Below, one piece after another: positions 14,442 through 22,246 of a DNA stretch of 23,986 nt. The DNA is taken from the NCBI GenBank assembly GCA_003154025.1, contig PMCE01000544.1, positions 1 to 23,986 of the forward strand, written 5' to 3'. Both the position numbers and the translations under genes were made by a program. Position 1 is the stretch's first letter. Each line of letters starts with the position of its first letter. The stretch comes from Syntrophaceae bacterium. GTDB lineage: Bacteria > Desulfobacterota > SM23-61. A model generated the notes under the pieces. It had not been told where the DNA came from. It did not search any database and was given only the letters and a program-made list of their open reading frames with translations.

Positions 14442-14470
14442 ATAATAATTTATCCGAGAGATTTCGTCAA
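14442..14470 (-). promoter_or_regulatory. Sigma-70-type promoter for the GTPase transcript
   Basis: On the minus strand TTGACG (14470-14465) is followed after exactly 17 bases by TATTAT (14447-14442). A start about seven bases further would fall near 14435, the first base of the fluoride aptamer. This near-consensus promoter suggests constitutive transcription with control exerted by the riboswitch. Confidence 0.78.
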
Positions 14471-14554
14471 ACTGAATCTCGGCCTTCTCGAAGATGGAAG
14501 GTACACTGCTAAATTTCTAAGGTGAAAAGTGCGATGATGAGCAAAAGCCGATCA

Positions 14555-14833
14555 TCAGCAGCCCTGGCATTTTTTCTTCAGGTAATCATGCAGGCGGAGA
14601 TGGACCTCTTTGGGAAGGGGTTCGGCGCTGGCGTATTTGAAGAGGCTGATGGTCTTCTTCAGCGTATTCACGAAGATCAGGCAGGGGTTGCAGTCGGCCA
14701 TGTGTTTTTCCAGGTCCTCGCAGAGTTTCGGGTCCAGCTCGCCGTCGATGTACTCGGAGAGTTTTTCGAGCATTTCCTTACATCGTTCCCCTTTGCAGGC
14801 AAAGACCTGGCTGGACTTCTCATCTTTCTCCAT
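14555..14833 (-). CDS. Soluble zinc-binding anti-sigma factor (zf-HC2)
   Basis: A 92-residue protein with the ZAS pattern C18-x25-H44-x3-C48-x2-C51 (HMADCNPC), in the position expected for an anti-sigma domain. No transmembrane segment is present, so it should act in the cytoplasm, in contrast to the membrane-bound partner at 1951-2448. Two more cysteines sit at the very C-terminus (KKKCQGC, residues 89 and 92). Redox or thiol sensing through zinc release is known for RsrA-like relatives, and the extra cysteines make that a reasonable but unproven idea. It follows the sigma gene by three bases with a strong GGAGG site inside the sigma gene end. Confidence 0.9.
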   Translation of the reverse strand: MEKDEKSSQVFACKGERCKEMLEKLSEYIDGELDPKLCEDLEKHMADCNPCLIFVNTLKKTISLFKYASAEPLPKEVHLRLHDYLKKKCQGC

Positions 14834-14836
14834 AAA

Positions 14837-15460
14837 TCAATCCTCCATCCCGGACCCCAGCCGTTTGGTGCCCTCTTCCATCTCGAAATAATCCGAAAGC
14901 AGTCCCCGCAGAGCCAGGCGGGCGCGGTGCAGCCTGGATTTCACCGCGGCGACGGAGATTCCGAGGCTTTCACCGGTCTCGGCATTGGAAAAACCTTCCA
15001 TATCCCGAAGGATGAAGACGGCCCGGTATTCCGGGGGAATCTTCTCCAGGGCTTCCATCATCTTCTCCCGGGACTCCTTGCTTAGGAGGGCTTCCTCCGG
15101 CCGGATTGTCCAGTCCACCATCTGGGGGACTTCCCCCTCTTCGTGCCGCGGGAGGTAATCCTCCAAGGGTAACAGCTTGGATGGCTCGGTTCCCCGGTGG
15201 CGGATCTTCATCAGACATACATTGGTCGCCAGCCGGAACAACCACGTAGAAAAAGCGGACCGCCCTTCGAAACCGGACAGCCCCCGATGCACCTGCAAAA
15301 ATGTTTCCTGGAGAGCGTCTTCGGCGTCCTGCTGGTTGCGAAGCATGCGAATGGCCAACCGGTAAACCTTGGACTCATATCGAGTGACCAGGGCCTCAAA
15401 AGCCTTATAATCCCCGGTCTTGATTTTTTCTAGGAGAATTGGGTCGGATAAATCAAACAA
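14837..15460 (-). CDS. ECF RNA polymerase sigma-70 factor
   Basis: A 207-residue ECF sigma factor distinct from the one at 2502-3083. Region 2 is seen in AFEALVTRYESKVYRLAIRM, DAEDALQETFLQV and FSTWLFRLATNVCL. Region 4 is seen in IPPEYRAVFILRDMEGFS and the helix-turn-helix ETGESLGISVAAVKSRLHRA. The start is read as TTG (15458-15460) with GAGG seven to ten bases upstream; no better ATG is available at the N-terminus. It is co-transcribed with a soluble zinc-finger anti-sigma factor. Its regulon is not visible; the GTPase promoter downstream looks like a housekeeping-sigma promoter rather than an ECF one. Confidence 0.95.
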   Translation of the reverse strand: MFDLSDPILLEKIKTGDYKAFEALVTRYESKVYRLAIRMLRNQQDAEDALQETFLQVHRGLSGFEGRSAFSTWLFRLATNVCLMKIRHRGTEPSKLLPLEDYLPRHEEGEVPQMVDWTIRPEEALLSKESREKMMEALEKIPPEYRAVFILRDMEGFSNAETGESLGISVAAVKSRLHRARLALRGLLSDYFEMEEGTKRLGSGMED

Positions 15461-15841
15461 TTAGATGCCTCTTCAAAAGAAAGGGTTCCGAGCTGTCGGC
15501 ATGCTCTATCCTTAGAAAGACCGCTCTCTTATAAGAATATCCGAAAACAGAGAAATTTCAAAGCACTTTCAAGAAGACTCCTCGGCGTCCCTTGTCCCGC
15601 CCAGGAAAGAGGGTCCGCCCCCGGCTGAGTTCGGTCACCGGGATGTACCGCTCTCGTCTTGGAGGTTTTTGACGGGGGAGATCACCTGGAATGCCAACTT
15701 AAGGCGGCCGCCTACGGTAAAGTGCTGGGAAGGAATGGGAGAAAAATCGTCAGGGGAGGCTAGCATTTTGGGGATAAATGGAGGGGTGAGAAAATGAATT
15801 TGCGGGTTGAGGAAGGAGGAAATCTCCAGCCGACAGCACTT
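15461..15841. other. Gene-free interval between the lipoprotein gene and the second sigma gene
   Basis: No convincing coding region, RNA gene or repeat family is visible. It must hold the promoter of the minus-strand sigma/anti-sigma pair, but no clear -35/-10 pair stands out. A 12-base word, AGCACTTTCAAG, occurs at 15562-15573 and again at 15835-15846. Confidence 0.5.
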
Positions 15842-16570
15842 TCAAGGGCGGGGTAGCTTGCTGAAGTTCCGGGAAAAAAAGATATCCAAGAGGTAAATTT
15901 TGTCCATGTCCAGGGTGATGGTCTGAAAAACCTCCCGTTTGATCGGATGGGCCCGGAATCGGTTTACCGCCTGGGCAATCCTCGCTTTGCGCATGGCCGT
16001 GTACATTTCTAAAGCTTGCTCTTTGCTCCTCTTCTTATCGGTCCCCCCGAATAATCCTCCTACTAGGACCGCCGCTCCCCCTTCCATGAGGATGTCGTCG
16101 GAGACGCTGAGCTCTGAGAACCACAGCTTCTGGCCTGTTTTGGCGTCCACCAGAGTGAAACTCCCTTCCATCTTCAGGTGGACCCCGACCTGTCGGCCAT
16201 AGCCCAGAACGGTGACGTAAAGGAGCCCGTCGGCTCCCAGGCATTCTCCGATCTCCTGGGGGGTGAGCGATTCGATCTGCCCAGCCTCTTCGATTCCTTT
16301 CTCCCGCAGGGCTGCATCCATCGGGGGAAAGTCGACCAGGGCATATCCCTTGTCCGCGAGCTCCGCCCGGGCCAGGATCCGGAAGACGATCGGAGCGTCC
16401 ATATCAGCGGTTTCATTTTTTACCGGGAGGATGGCGACCCGGGTGGGTTTCAGGGATTTGAAATCAGGGGCCACATCGGTCAGGGGCTTGGCACATGCAG
16501 AAAGGAGGAGAAGAATCGGCACCCAGATAAGCAATCCTTTTGCGAAAAGACCCCTGCGTCGCTTTGTCAT
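15842..16570 (-). CDS. GNA1162/DUF799-type putative lipoprotein
   Basis: A 242-residue lipoprotein: basic start, hydrophobic residues 12-25 and a lipobox LLSAC with Cys26 as the lipidated residue. The mature domain opens with VAILPVKNETADMDAPIVFR and continues with GADGLLYVTVLGYGRQ and DAKTGQKLWFSELSVSDD. These match the DUF799/GNA1162 family, which is structurally related to the CsgG/TolB N-terminal fold found in outer-membrane accessory lipoproteins. It is normally outer- or inner-membrane attached; no Asp is seen at position +2 (AKP follows), which suggests outer-membrane sorting. It appears to be a single-gene unit, unlike DUF799 genes that sit with CsgG-like partners. Confidence 0.82.
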   Translation of the reverse strand: MTKRRRGLFAKGLLIWVPILLLLSACAKPLTDVAPDFKSLKPTRVAILPVKNETADMDAPIVFRILARAELADKGYALVDFPPMDAALREKGIEEAGQIESLTPQEIGECLGADGLLYVTVLGYGRQVGVHLKMEGSFTLVDAKTGQKLWFSELSVSDDILMEGGAAVLVGGLFGGTDKKRSKEQALEMYTAMRKARIAQAVNRFRAHPIKREVFQTITLDMDKIYLLDIFFSRNFSKLPRP

Positions 16571-16894
16571 GCTAACCCCCAGATGTTCTCGTTTCTCCAG
16601 CTCAACGTATTTTACTTCCTTTGTCCCAGGGAAATCAATAACCCCTATCGACTTGCCCCTTTCGCCCTGGAGATGACCTCATATTCTTGTCTCTTCGCAG
16701 AGTCACGTTCCATCTTTTTTTCCGCCGCCTATGTCAGTACCTCTTTTTTCACGCGGAATAATTTTTGCCCAAATTCATTTTATTCTTGATTGATTTCAAG
16801 AAATTTTATAAAATCGCTTACATGCGGGTGAATTAAGGGGTCCCCCTCCGGGGCCAGTATGTATTAACATCGACACTTATCATTTATATATCTC
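16571..16894. other. Divergent intergenic region with inverted repeat and possible promoter
   Basis: This interval separates the minus-strand lipoprotein gene from the plus-strand coiled-coil gene and contains no gene. It has a 7-bp inverted repeat TTCTTGA/TCAAGAA (16783-16789 and 16796-16802). A possible plus-strand promoter, TTGATT (16786-16791) with TATAAA (16807-16812), has a short 15-base spacer. Both calls are weak. Confidence 0.35.
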
Positions 16895-17146
16895 ATGATT
16901 AAACAAATCGAACGCCAGATTCGTGACTTGCAGAAAGAATTAAACGAGGTTCAAAAGGAGCAGACCGGCCTCCGTCTCCAGCCTTGCAAGGGAGACGCAA
17001 CGATCCGCAAGAAGGAAGAAAAACTGGAAGAACTGGACAAGCGGATTCGCTCCGTCAAGGAATCGATCCGCGAACTGGAACGGAAGCGGCAGGAAGTGAT
17101 GTCCGAGCCCTTGAAGAGAGACGGGTACGAATCTCCTGTTACCTGA
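16895..17146 (+). CDS. Small coiled-coil protein, unknown function
   Basis: An 83-residue, highly charged protein that is almost entirely predicted helix. Two heptad-rich stretches (residues about 1-24 and 39-68, for example KKEEKLEELDKRIRSVKESI) are separated by a short break, which would suit an antiparallel helical hairpin. There is no signal peptide or membrane segment and I recognise no family. A ribosome binding site is not evident before the ATG. The codon pattern is consistent with a real gene, and it lies in the same direction as the IHF/HU gene 149 bases downstream, which has its own promoter. Confidence 0.6.
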   Translation: MIKQIERQIRDLQKELNEVQKEQTGLRLQPCKGDATIRKKEEKLEELDKRIRSVKESIRELERKRQEVMSEPLKRDGYESPVT

Positions 17147-17219
17147 TCGTCCCGGGAGCCGGACGGGGGGAAAATCTCCCCGAGAAAGACCGTTCAAAAT
17201 TCCCTTTAAAATTTTTGGG

Positions 17220-17249
17220 TTTACATTCGAAAACGCTTCATGGTATAAA
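17220..17249 (+). promoter_or_regulatory. Promoter of the IHF/HU gene
   Basis: TTTACA (17220-17225) and TATAAA (17244-17249) are separated by 18 bases, and the start codon lies 46 bases after the -10 element with AAGGAG in between. This is a good sigma-70-type promoter for an abundant nucleoid protein. Confidence 0.7.
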
Positions 17250-17295
17250 TTTCTGGAAATCATAAGAACTCGTCTTTTCTAAGGAGAAGGAAGAA

Positions 17296-17598
17296 ATGAC
17301 CAAGTTTCAGCTCATCCAAAAGCTCATGGAGAAGTCCAACAACCTGGCCCAACAGGATGCCAAGACCATTGTGAACACGATCTTCTCCTCCATGTCCGAC
17401 GCCTTGGTCAAGGGGGAAAGGATCGAGATCCGGGGGTTCGGGAACTTCACCGTGCGAACCTATCAATCCTATCTCGGGCGGAACCCGCGCACCGGGACCA
17501 AGGTGGAGGTATCGCCCAAGAGACTGCCATTCTTCAAAGTGGGGAAAGAGCTGAAGGAGCGGGTGGACGCCCCGCCCCCAGCTCCGACGACTGAATAG
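17296..17598 (+). CDS. ihfB: Integration host factor beta-like / HU-family DNA-binding protein
   Basis: A 100-residue DNA-bending nucleoid protein. The N-terminus MTKFQLIQKL and the central GERIEIRGFGNFTVR closely follow IHF-beta of Escherichia coli. The arm and family signature GRNPRTGTKVEV and the closing PFFKVGKELKERV are intact, and Arg-Asn-Pro at the arm tip supplies the intercalating proline. The C-terminal ten residues (DAPPPAPTTE) extend beyond the usual end. It should bind as a dimer and bend DNA in recombination, replication and transcription. Whether its partner is IHF-alpha or it works as a homodimer is not visible here, so the subunit name is less certain than the family. Confidence 0.92.
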   Translation: MTKFQLIQKLMEKSNNLAQQDAKTIVNTIFSSMSDALVKGERIEIRGFGNFTVRTYQSYLGRNPRTGTKVEVSPKRLPFFKVGKELKERVDAPPPAPTTE

Positions 17599-17638
17599 TT
17601 CCCTCTTCTTTTTTTCTTCCTTCTCGAGAAGAGTTCTT

Positions 17639-17737
17639 TTACTTGCGTCTTCTTCGCTGAATCCGGGTTCTTTTCAGTAGCTTGCGGTGTTTGTGTTTGG
17701 AGATCTTCTTCCTTCTTTTCTTCACTACGCTGCCCAT
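17639..17737 (-). CDS. AURKAIP1/COX24-domain small basic protein (32 aa)
   Basis: A complete 32-residue gene too short for usual ORF cut-offs: it begins MGSVVKKRRKKISKHKHRK and ends QRRRRK before TAA, with a GGGAGGAG ribosome binding site seven bases before the ATG. The KKRRKKxxKHKxRK pattern matches bacterial AURKAIP1/COX24-domain peptides, which resemble the mitochondrial ribosomal protein mS38. A role at the ribosome or with RNA is inferred from that similarity and from the extreme positive charge. It converges with the IHF/HU gene and follows rarA on the same strand by 53 bases. Confidence 0.85.
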   Translation of the reverse strand: MGSVVKKRRKKISKHKHRKLLKRTRIQRRRRK

Positions 17738-17790
17738 CGTCTAACTCCTCCCTTAGAATGAGTGTATGTAAACCTTAAGTTGCCTCGGGC

Positions 17791-19128
17791 TCAAGATTTT
17801 CGGCCGATCTTCTTCCGCCAAGCCTCCAGGCGCTGACCGATGAGCTTTTCAAGCCCCCGGTCCGTCGGATGGTAATAAGTCCTGGTCCCCAGTTCTTCGG
17901 GGAAATAACCCTGCGGCACGATCCCCCCGGGAAAATCGTGAGCATACTTATACCCCCGTCCATACCCCAGGTCCTTCATCAGCCCGGTGGGGGCGTTCCG
18001 GATATGGAGGGGAACCGGAAGGGCTCCCTTCTCGGCCACGTCTTTCTTGGCCCGGTCATAGGCCGTATATAGAGTATTGCTTTTGGGGGCGGTAGCCAGA
18101 TACACCGCGGCTTCCGCCAAAGCCAATTCCCCCTCCGGAAGCCCCACGAAATGGAAAGCCTCCATGGACCAGAGGGCCACCCCCAGTGCCTGAGGATCGG
18201 CCATGCCGATATCCTCGGTGGCAAAGCGAACCATCCGTCGGGCCACGTACAGAGGATCTTCTCCCGCCTCGATCATCCTCGCCAACCAGTAGAGGGCCGC
18301 GTCCGGGTCGCTCCCCCGGAGGCTCTTGTGAAAAGCGGAGATGACGTTGTAGTGTTCTTCTCCCTCCTTGTCATAGAGCAGCGCCTTCCGCTGCATCGCC
18401 TCTTCTACGATGGCAAGGGTGAGCACGCGAATGCCCTGATCGCCGGGTGGAGTCGTCATCACCGCCGCCTCCAGGGTGTTCAAGGCCACCCGGGCGTCTC
18501 CCTGGGCCATCTCCCGCAAGAACTTCTGCGCCTCCGGGGTCAGCTCCGACTTCCATTTCCCCATCCCCTTTTCCCCGTCTCTCAGGGCGCGGTTGAGGAT
18601 GCGGTCGATTTCCTCGGGCGTCAAACTCCGCAGGGTAAGGACCTTGCACCGCGAGAGGAGCGCCGAATTGACCTCGAAGGAAGGGTTCTCCGTGGTCGCT
18701 CCGATCAGGATGATGGTCCCCCGTTCTACATGGGGAAGGAAGGCGTCCTGCTGGGCCTTGTTGAAGCGATGAATCTCATCTACGAACAGGATCGTCCGGC
18801 GGCCGCGGGTTTTTTCCTCCTCCGCTTCCTGGACTACTTGCCGGATCTCCTTCACCCCGCAAAGCACGGCCGAAAAGGCCAGGTAACGGGAACGAGTGGC
18901 ACGGGCAATGATGGAGGCCAAGGTGGTTTTGCCCGTTCCCGGCGGCCCCCAGAAGATCAGGGATTGGAGCTGATCCTTTTCGATCAAAGAACGGAGAAAA
19001 CGGCCCGGACCGAGCAAGTGTTCCTGCCCCACGAAATCTTCCAGGCGGTCTGGACGAATCCGGTCAGCCAAAGGGATCAAGTCCAGCCTTGCTTCCGGCT
19101 TGGGCCGTGCGGCCTCGAAGAGCTCCAT
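17791..19128 (-). CDS. rarA: Replication-associated recombination protein A (RarA/MgsA AAA ATPase)
   Basis: A 445-residue AAA+ ATPase of the clamp-loader-like RarA family. From the chosen start MELFE the motifs are DFVGQEHLLGPG (about 31-42), Walker A GPPGTGKTT (61-69), Walker B TILFVDEIHRF (112-122), sensor 1 GATTENPS (143-150) and the arginine-finger region LLSRCKVL. The C-terminal tetramerisation region includes KSLRGSDPDAALYWLARM and LPLHIRN-type segments (here VPLHIRNAPTGLMKDLGY). RarA acts at stalled forks and with SSB and RecA. The start at 19128 is preferred because MELFE is the normal N-terminus; an upstream in-frame start adds 19 atypical residues. Confidence 0.97.
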   Translation of the reverse strand: MELFEAARPKPEARLDLIPLADRIRPDRLEDFVGQEHLLGPGRFLRSLIEKDQLQSLIFWGPPGTGKTTLASIIARATRSRYLAFSAVLCGVKEIRQVVQEAEEEKTRGRRTILFVDEIHRFNKAQQDAFLPHVERGTIILIGATTENPSFEVNSALLSRCKVLTLRSLTPEEIDRILNRALRDGEKGMGKWKSELTPEAQKFLREMAQGDARVALNTLEAAVMTTPPGDQGIRVLTLAIVEEAMQRKALLYDKEGEEHYNVISAFHKSLRGSDPDAALYWLARMIEAGEDPLYVARRMVRFATEDIGMADPQALGVALWSMEAFHFVGLPEGELALAEAAVYLATAPKSNTLYTAYDRAKKDVAEKGALPVPLHIRNAPTGLMKDLGYGRGYKYAHDFPGGIVPQGYFPEELGTRTYYHPTDRGLEKLIGQRLEAWRKKIGRKS

Positions 19129-19594
19129 GGGTCCGTGGTCTCCAAAATTAACCCCCACGTTACCACAGTTAATCCCCCCTTTCAATCCCCATTCATTCCC
19201 CCTTCACTTTTCGGCAAGTAGGGGTAAGATGAATCGAATTCCAGGCCGTGCCCGGGCCGGAAGCAAGGGCGCTTTTGCCCAAGAAAGAGAATGGCAAAAG
19301 TGAAGCAAGGGGCCATTCATCCCGTGCCCCCGTTTTATTCCTATCTGGTTTTGTGGTAGGTTTGCCAGGTCACCCGGAAAGGAAAGCGGCCCTCATAGCA
19401 AGTCCAGAAATTTTGGGTTTCACATTCACTTTCACTTGCATCTTGAATTCTTTATAGACAGCCCCAAGTTTTTGATATAAAATCCCGAAAAAACAGCGCC
19501 CCGGGATACGGGGATTCGAGGGTTCAGGAATTCGGCCTTGATAGGATGAACCTTTGATCCATAGGCTCTTGGGGCTCTGGGCAGGGAGTTTTCT
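19129..19594. other. Divergent intergenic region between rarA and nadK
   Basis: No convincing gene is present in these 466 bases. A TATAAA (19476-19481) upstream of nadK could be a -10 element, but no good -35 is found at proper spacing. Short repeats of CACTTT/CACATT occur near 19424-19440. The rarA promoter must also lie here and is not evident. Confidence 0.4.
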
Positions 19595-20452
19595 TTGCTG
19601 AACCGCATCGGCATTGTGGTCAAACCCAACAAAGAAGAAGCCGTATCCGTGGCCCGGGAATTGATCGGTTGGCTGGCCCAGAGGGACATCCGGGTTTACC
19701 TGGATTCCATCGTGGCGTCCTCTATCAATCCCTCCCTTTCCTGCCCTCGTGAGGAGATTGGCAGGTGGGTGGACCTCCTCATCGTCTTAGGCGGGGACGG
19801 GACCTTGCTCAGTGCCGTGCGCCACTTGGAAGGAGAGAGGGTCCCCATCCTGGGCGTAAATCTGGGCGGTTTGGGCTTCTTGACCGAGATCACCCTGGAA
19901 GAACTCTATCCGGTTCTGGAGAAAGCCCTGAAGGGAAACATGGAGACTGAAAGGCGGATGAAACTCCATGTAACCGTGATCCGCCGGGGAAATAAGGTGG
20001 GAGAATACACGATCCTGAACGACGTGGTCATCAGCAAGAGCATCCTGGCCCGTATTATCCACCTCCGGAACAGCATCAATGGAGCCTATGTGACCACGTA
20101 CCGGGGGGACGGAGTGATCATCTGCACCCCCACGGGTTCGACCGCTTACTCCCTGGCCGCCGGAGGGCCCATTGTCTACCCTTCCATGGATTCGGTCCTC
20201 ATCACCCCCATCTGCCCCCATACGCTCACCAACCGCCCCCTGGTGATTCCTGACCGGGCAACGGTGGAATTTACCCTGGAAACAGAGGAGAGCGATGTCC
20301 GACTGACCCTCGACGGCCAGGTGGGATGCGATATCCTTCCCTTTGATCAGGTGGTCATTACCAAGGCCAAGAACCATGTCTTTTTCATCAAGTCTCCCTT
20401 CAAGGACTATTTTCAGATTCTGCGCACAAAACTGAAATGGGGAGAACGCTGA
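19595..20452 (+). CDS. nadK: NAD kinase
   Basis: A 285-residue NAD kinase that makes NADP from NAD and ATP. It carries the family GGDGT motif (residues 66-70), followed by GVNLGGLGFLTEI, the LNDVVI segment holding the catalytic-site Asn-Asp and the conserved PTGSTAYSLAAGGPI. The C-terminal ICPHTLTNRPLVIP segment is also typical. Length is normal. The start is TTG (19595-19597) with AGGGAG five bases upstream. It is followed by recN 21 bases later, a common order in Deltaproteobacteria, so the two are probably co-transcribed. Confidence 0.97.
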   Translation: MLNRIGIVVKPNKEEAVSVARELIGWLAQRDIRVYLDSIVASSINPSLSCPREEIGRWVDLLIVLGGDGTLLSAVRHLEGERVPILGVNLGGLGFLTEITLEELYPVLEKALKGNMETERRMKLHVTVIRRGNKVGEYTILNDVVISKSILARIIHLRNSINGAYVTTYRGDGVIICTPTGSTAYSLAAGGPIVYPSMDSVLITPICPHTLTNRPLVIPDRATVEFTLETEESDVRLTLDGQVGCDILPFDQVVITKAKNHVFFIKSPFKDYFQILRTKLKWGER

Positions 20453-20473
20453 GGGGTCTGAAAAAGGCTTCCC

Positions 20474-22162
20474 ATGCTCACCGACCTGACCATCAAGAAT
20501 TTCGCTATCATCGACCAGATTCATGCCCAATTCGGGCCCGGGCTGAACGCCCTGACCGGGGAGACGGGGGCCGGCAAGTCCATCCTGGTGGATGCCATCA
20601 ACCTCCTCCTGGGCAGCCGCGCCTCTGCGGAGATGATTCGAACGGGCCAGGAGGAGACCTCGGTGGAGGCCTTCGTCGAATTGGGAGGAGGAGAAGCGAC
20701 CCCTCTCCTGCAGAATCTGGGCCTGGAGCAAGCCGAAGGACTTCTGATTCGCCGGATCATCCACCATTCCGGGAAATCCCGGTCTTATCTCAACGGGACA
20801 GCCATCACCCTGCACATACTCGAAGAGTTGGGCGAGGGGCTGATCCACATCTATGGGCAGCATGAGCACCAGCATTTCCTGGACCCGCTCCTGCACATCG
20901 ACATCCTGGACCGCTCCGGGGGACTCCTGGAGACGAGGAACCGGTTCCAGGAGGTCTTTGCCCGCTGGACGAAAACGGTCTCCGAGCTGGCTGAATTGAC
21001 CTCCCGGCAGAAACAGCGGGCCGAGCGGATGGAATTTCTGGCCTTTCAATCGGGGGAGATCTCCCGCGCCGGCCTGAAGGTCGGAGAAGACGAAGAACTC
21101 GCCGCCGAACGGTCCCGGTTGGTCCATGCGGAGAAGCTCCATTCCATCGCTCACTTCGGGGCGGAGGCCCTGTATGGGGAGAGTGGGTCCGCAGTGGAGC
21201 ACCTGAAAGCCACCCTCCAGCGGCTGAGGGAAGGAGTCAAGGTGGACCCGGCCCTGGCGCCTCTGGCGGCTTCCGTGGAGTCCATCCTCTTTCAGTCCGA
21301 GGATGTGGCTTCCTCCCTCCGGTCTTACCGGGAAAAGATTTTTTTCGACCCCAAGCGGCTGGATACGATCGAGTCCCGGCTGGACGAGTTGATCAAGCTG
21401 AAGAAGAAATACGGGCCGACTTTGGCCGACGTCCTGGCCTACCGGGAAAAGACCGACGGGGAGAGGAAATCCCTGGGAGGCATGGAAGAAAAAATCTCCG
21501 ACCTGGGAAAGGTCACCGCCGAAGAGCAGGCCCGGGCTGTAACCCTCGCCCGGCAGCTCTCCAAGAAGAGAAAGGAGGCCGCCTCCGACCTGGCTTCCAA
21601 ACTGGAAAAGGAACTTTCCTCCCTGGGGATGAAAAAGGTCCGTTTCCAGATCAAAGTGGATTCGGAAGGAGGAGCGCTTGAGGAAGGCCGCCCCCGGATG
21701 AATGAGAAAGGGATGGACCAGGTGGAATTCCTCCTCTCCCCCAACCCGGGCGAGGACCTGAAACCCCTGGCCAAGATCGCCTCGGGGGGAGAGCTCTCCC
21801 GCATCATGCTGGCCATGAAGCGGATATTCGCCGAGGAGTCCCTCGTTAAAACTCTCATCTTCGACGAAGTGGACGCCGGAATCGGGGGGGGGATCGCCGA
21901 AATCGTGGGCCTCAAGCTCAAAGAAATCTCCAGGCATCATCAGGTGTTCTGCATCACCCACCTTCCCCAGATCGCCTGTTTCGCCGATACGCATTATAAA
22001 ATCATCAAGAAGGAATCCGGGGGAAAAACCTACGTGGAAGTCAAACGGCTCTCCGATGAAGAGCGGCTGGAGGAGGTCGCCCGGATGCTGGGAGGGCTCA
22101 AGATCACCGGGAAGACCATCGACCATGCCCGGGAGATGCTGAAAGAAGCCGCGAAAAAATAG
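20474..22162 (+). CDS. recN: DNA repair protein RecN
   Basis: A 562-residue SMC-like ATPase for double-strand-break repair. The N-terminal ATPase half contains LTIKNFAIID and Walker A GETGAGKS (29-36), then IYGQHEHQHFLDP. A central coiled-coil region follows (about 160-400). The C-terminal half has the signature SGGELSRIMLAMKRIF and Walker B TLIFDEVDAGIGG, followed by HLPQIACFAD. Length is normal and all motifs are intact. It lies 21 bases after nadK; the site GAAAAAGG precedes the ATG. No SOS box was recognised in the short gap. Confidence 0.97.
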   Translation: MLTDLTIKNFAIIDQIHAQFGPGLNALTGETGAGKSILVDAINLLLGSRASAEMIRTGQEETSVEAFVELGGGEATPLLQNLGLEQAEGLLIRRIIHHSGKSRSYLNGTAITLHILEELGEGLIHIYGQHEHQHFLDPLLHIDILDRSGGLLETRNRFQEVFARWTKTVSELAELTSRQKQRAERMEFLAFQSGEISRAGLKVGEDEELAAERSRLVHAEKLHSIAHFGAEALYGESGSAVEHLKATLQRLREGVKVDPALAPLAASVESILFQSEDVASSLRSYREKIFFDPKRLDTIESRLDELIKLKKKYGPTLADVLAYREKTDGERKSLGGMEEKISDLGKVTAEEQARAVTLARQLSKKRKEAASDLASKLEKELSSLGMKKVRFQIKVDSEGGALEEGRPRMNEKGMDQVEFLLSPNPGEDLKPLAKIASGGELSRIMLAMKRIFAEESLVKTLIFDEVDAGIGGGIAEIVGLKLKEISRHHQVFCITHLPQIACFADTHYKIIKKESGGKTYVEVKRLSDEERLEEVARMLGGLKITGKTIDHAREMLKEAAKK

Positions 22163-22240
22163 AATACAGAAGTCAGAAAAAAATATATCTTTGTTTCTAT
22201 TCTGGATTCTGGCTCCTGAATTCTGCGTTTTCTGAGGAAA
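22163..22240. repeat. CAGAAT-type degenerate repeat with inverted symmetry after recN
   Basis: The gap between recN and the acetyltransferase gene contains AGAATACAGAAGTCAGAA followed, after an A/T spacer, by TTCTATTCTGGATTCTGG and CTGAATTCTG. The right half is largely the reverse complement of the left-half motif, so the RNA could fold into an imperfect hairpin. Units recur about every seven bases (ATTCTGG, ATTCTGG, then CTCCTGA and ATTCTG). Similar repeats are, from memory, common between genes in Deltaproteobacteria. Confidence 0.55.
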
Positions 22241-22246
22241 AGGGAA

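Noticed and set aside
15562..15846. Repeated 12-base word AGCACTTTCAAG as a direct repeat flanking an element
   Set aside because: Only 12 bases, one copy overlaps the lipoprotein gene end, and nothing element-like lies between.
18151..19221. A 356-codon plus-strand open frame opposite rarA
   Set aside because: Antisense to a complete AAA ATPase, low-complexity translation, no domain.
19787..22126. A 779-codon minus-strand open frame opposite nadK and recN
   Set aside because: It is antisense to two intact, motif-complete genes; its translation is Gly/Pro/His-rich and shows no domain. GC-rich codon bias opens this frame.
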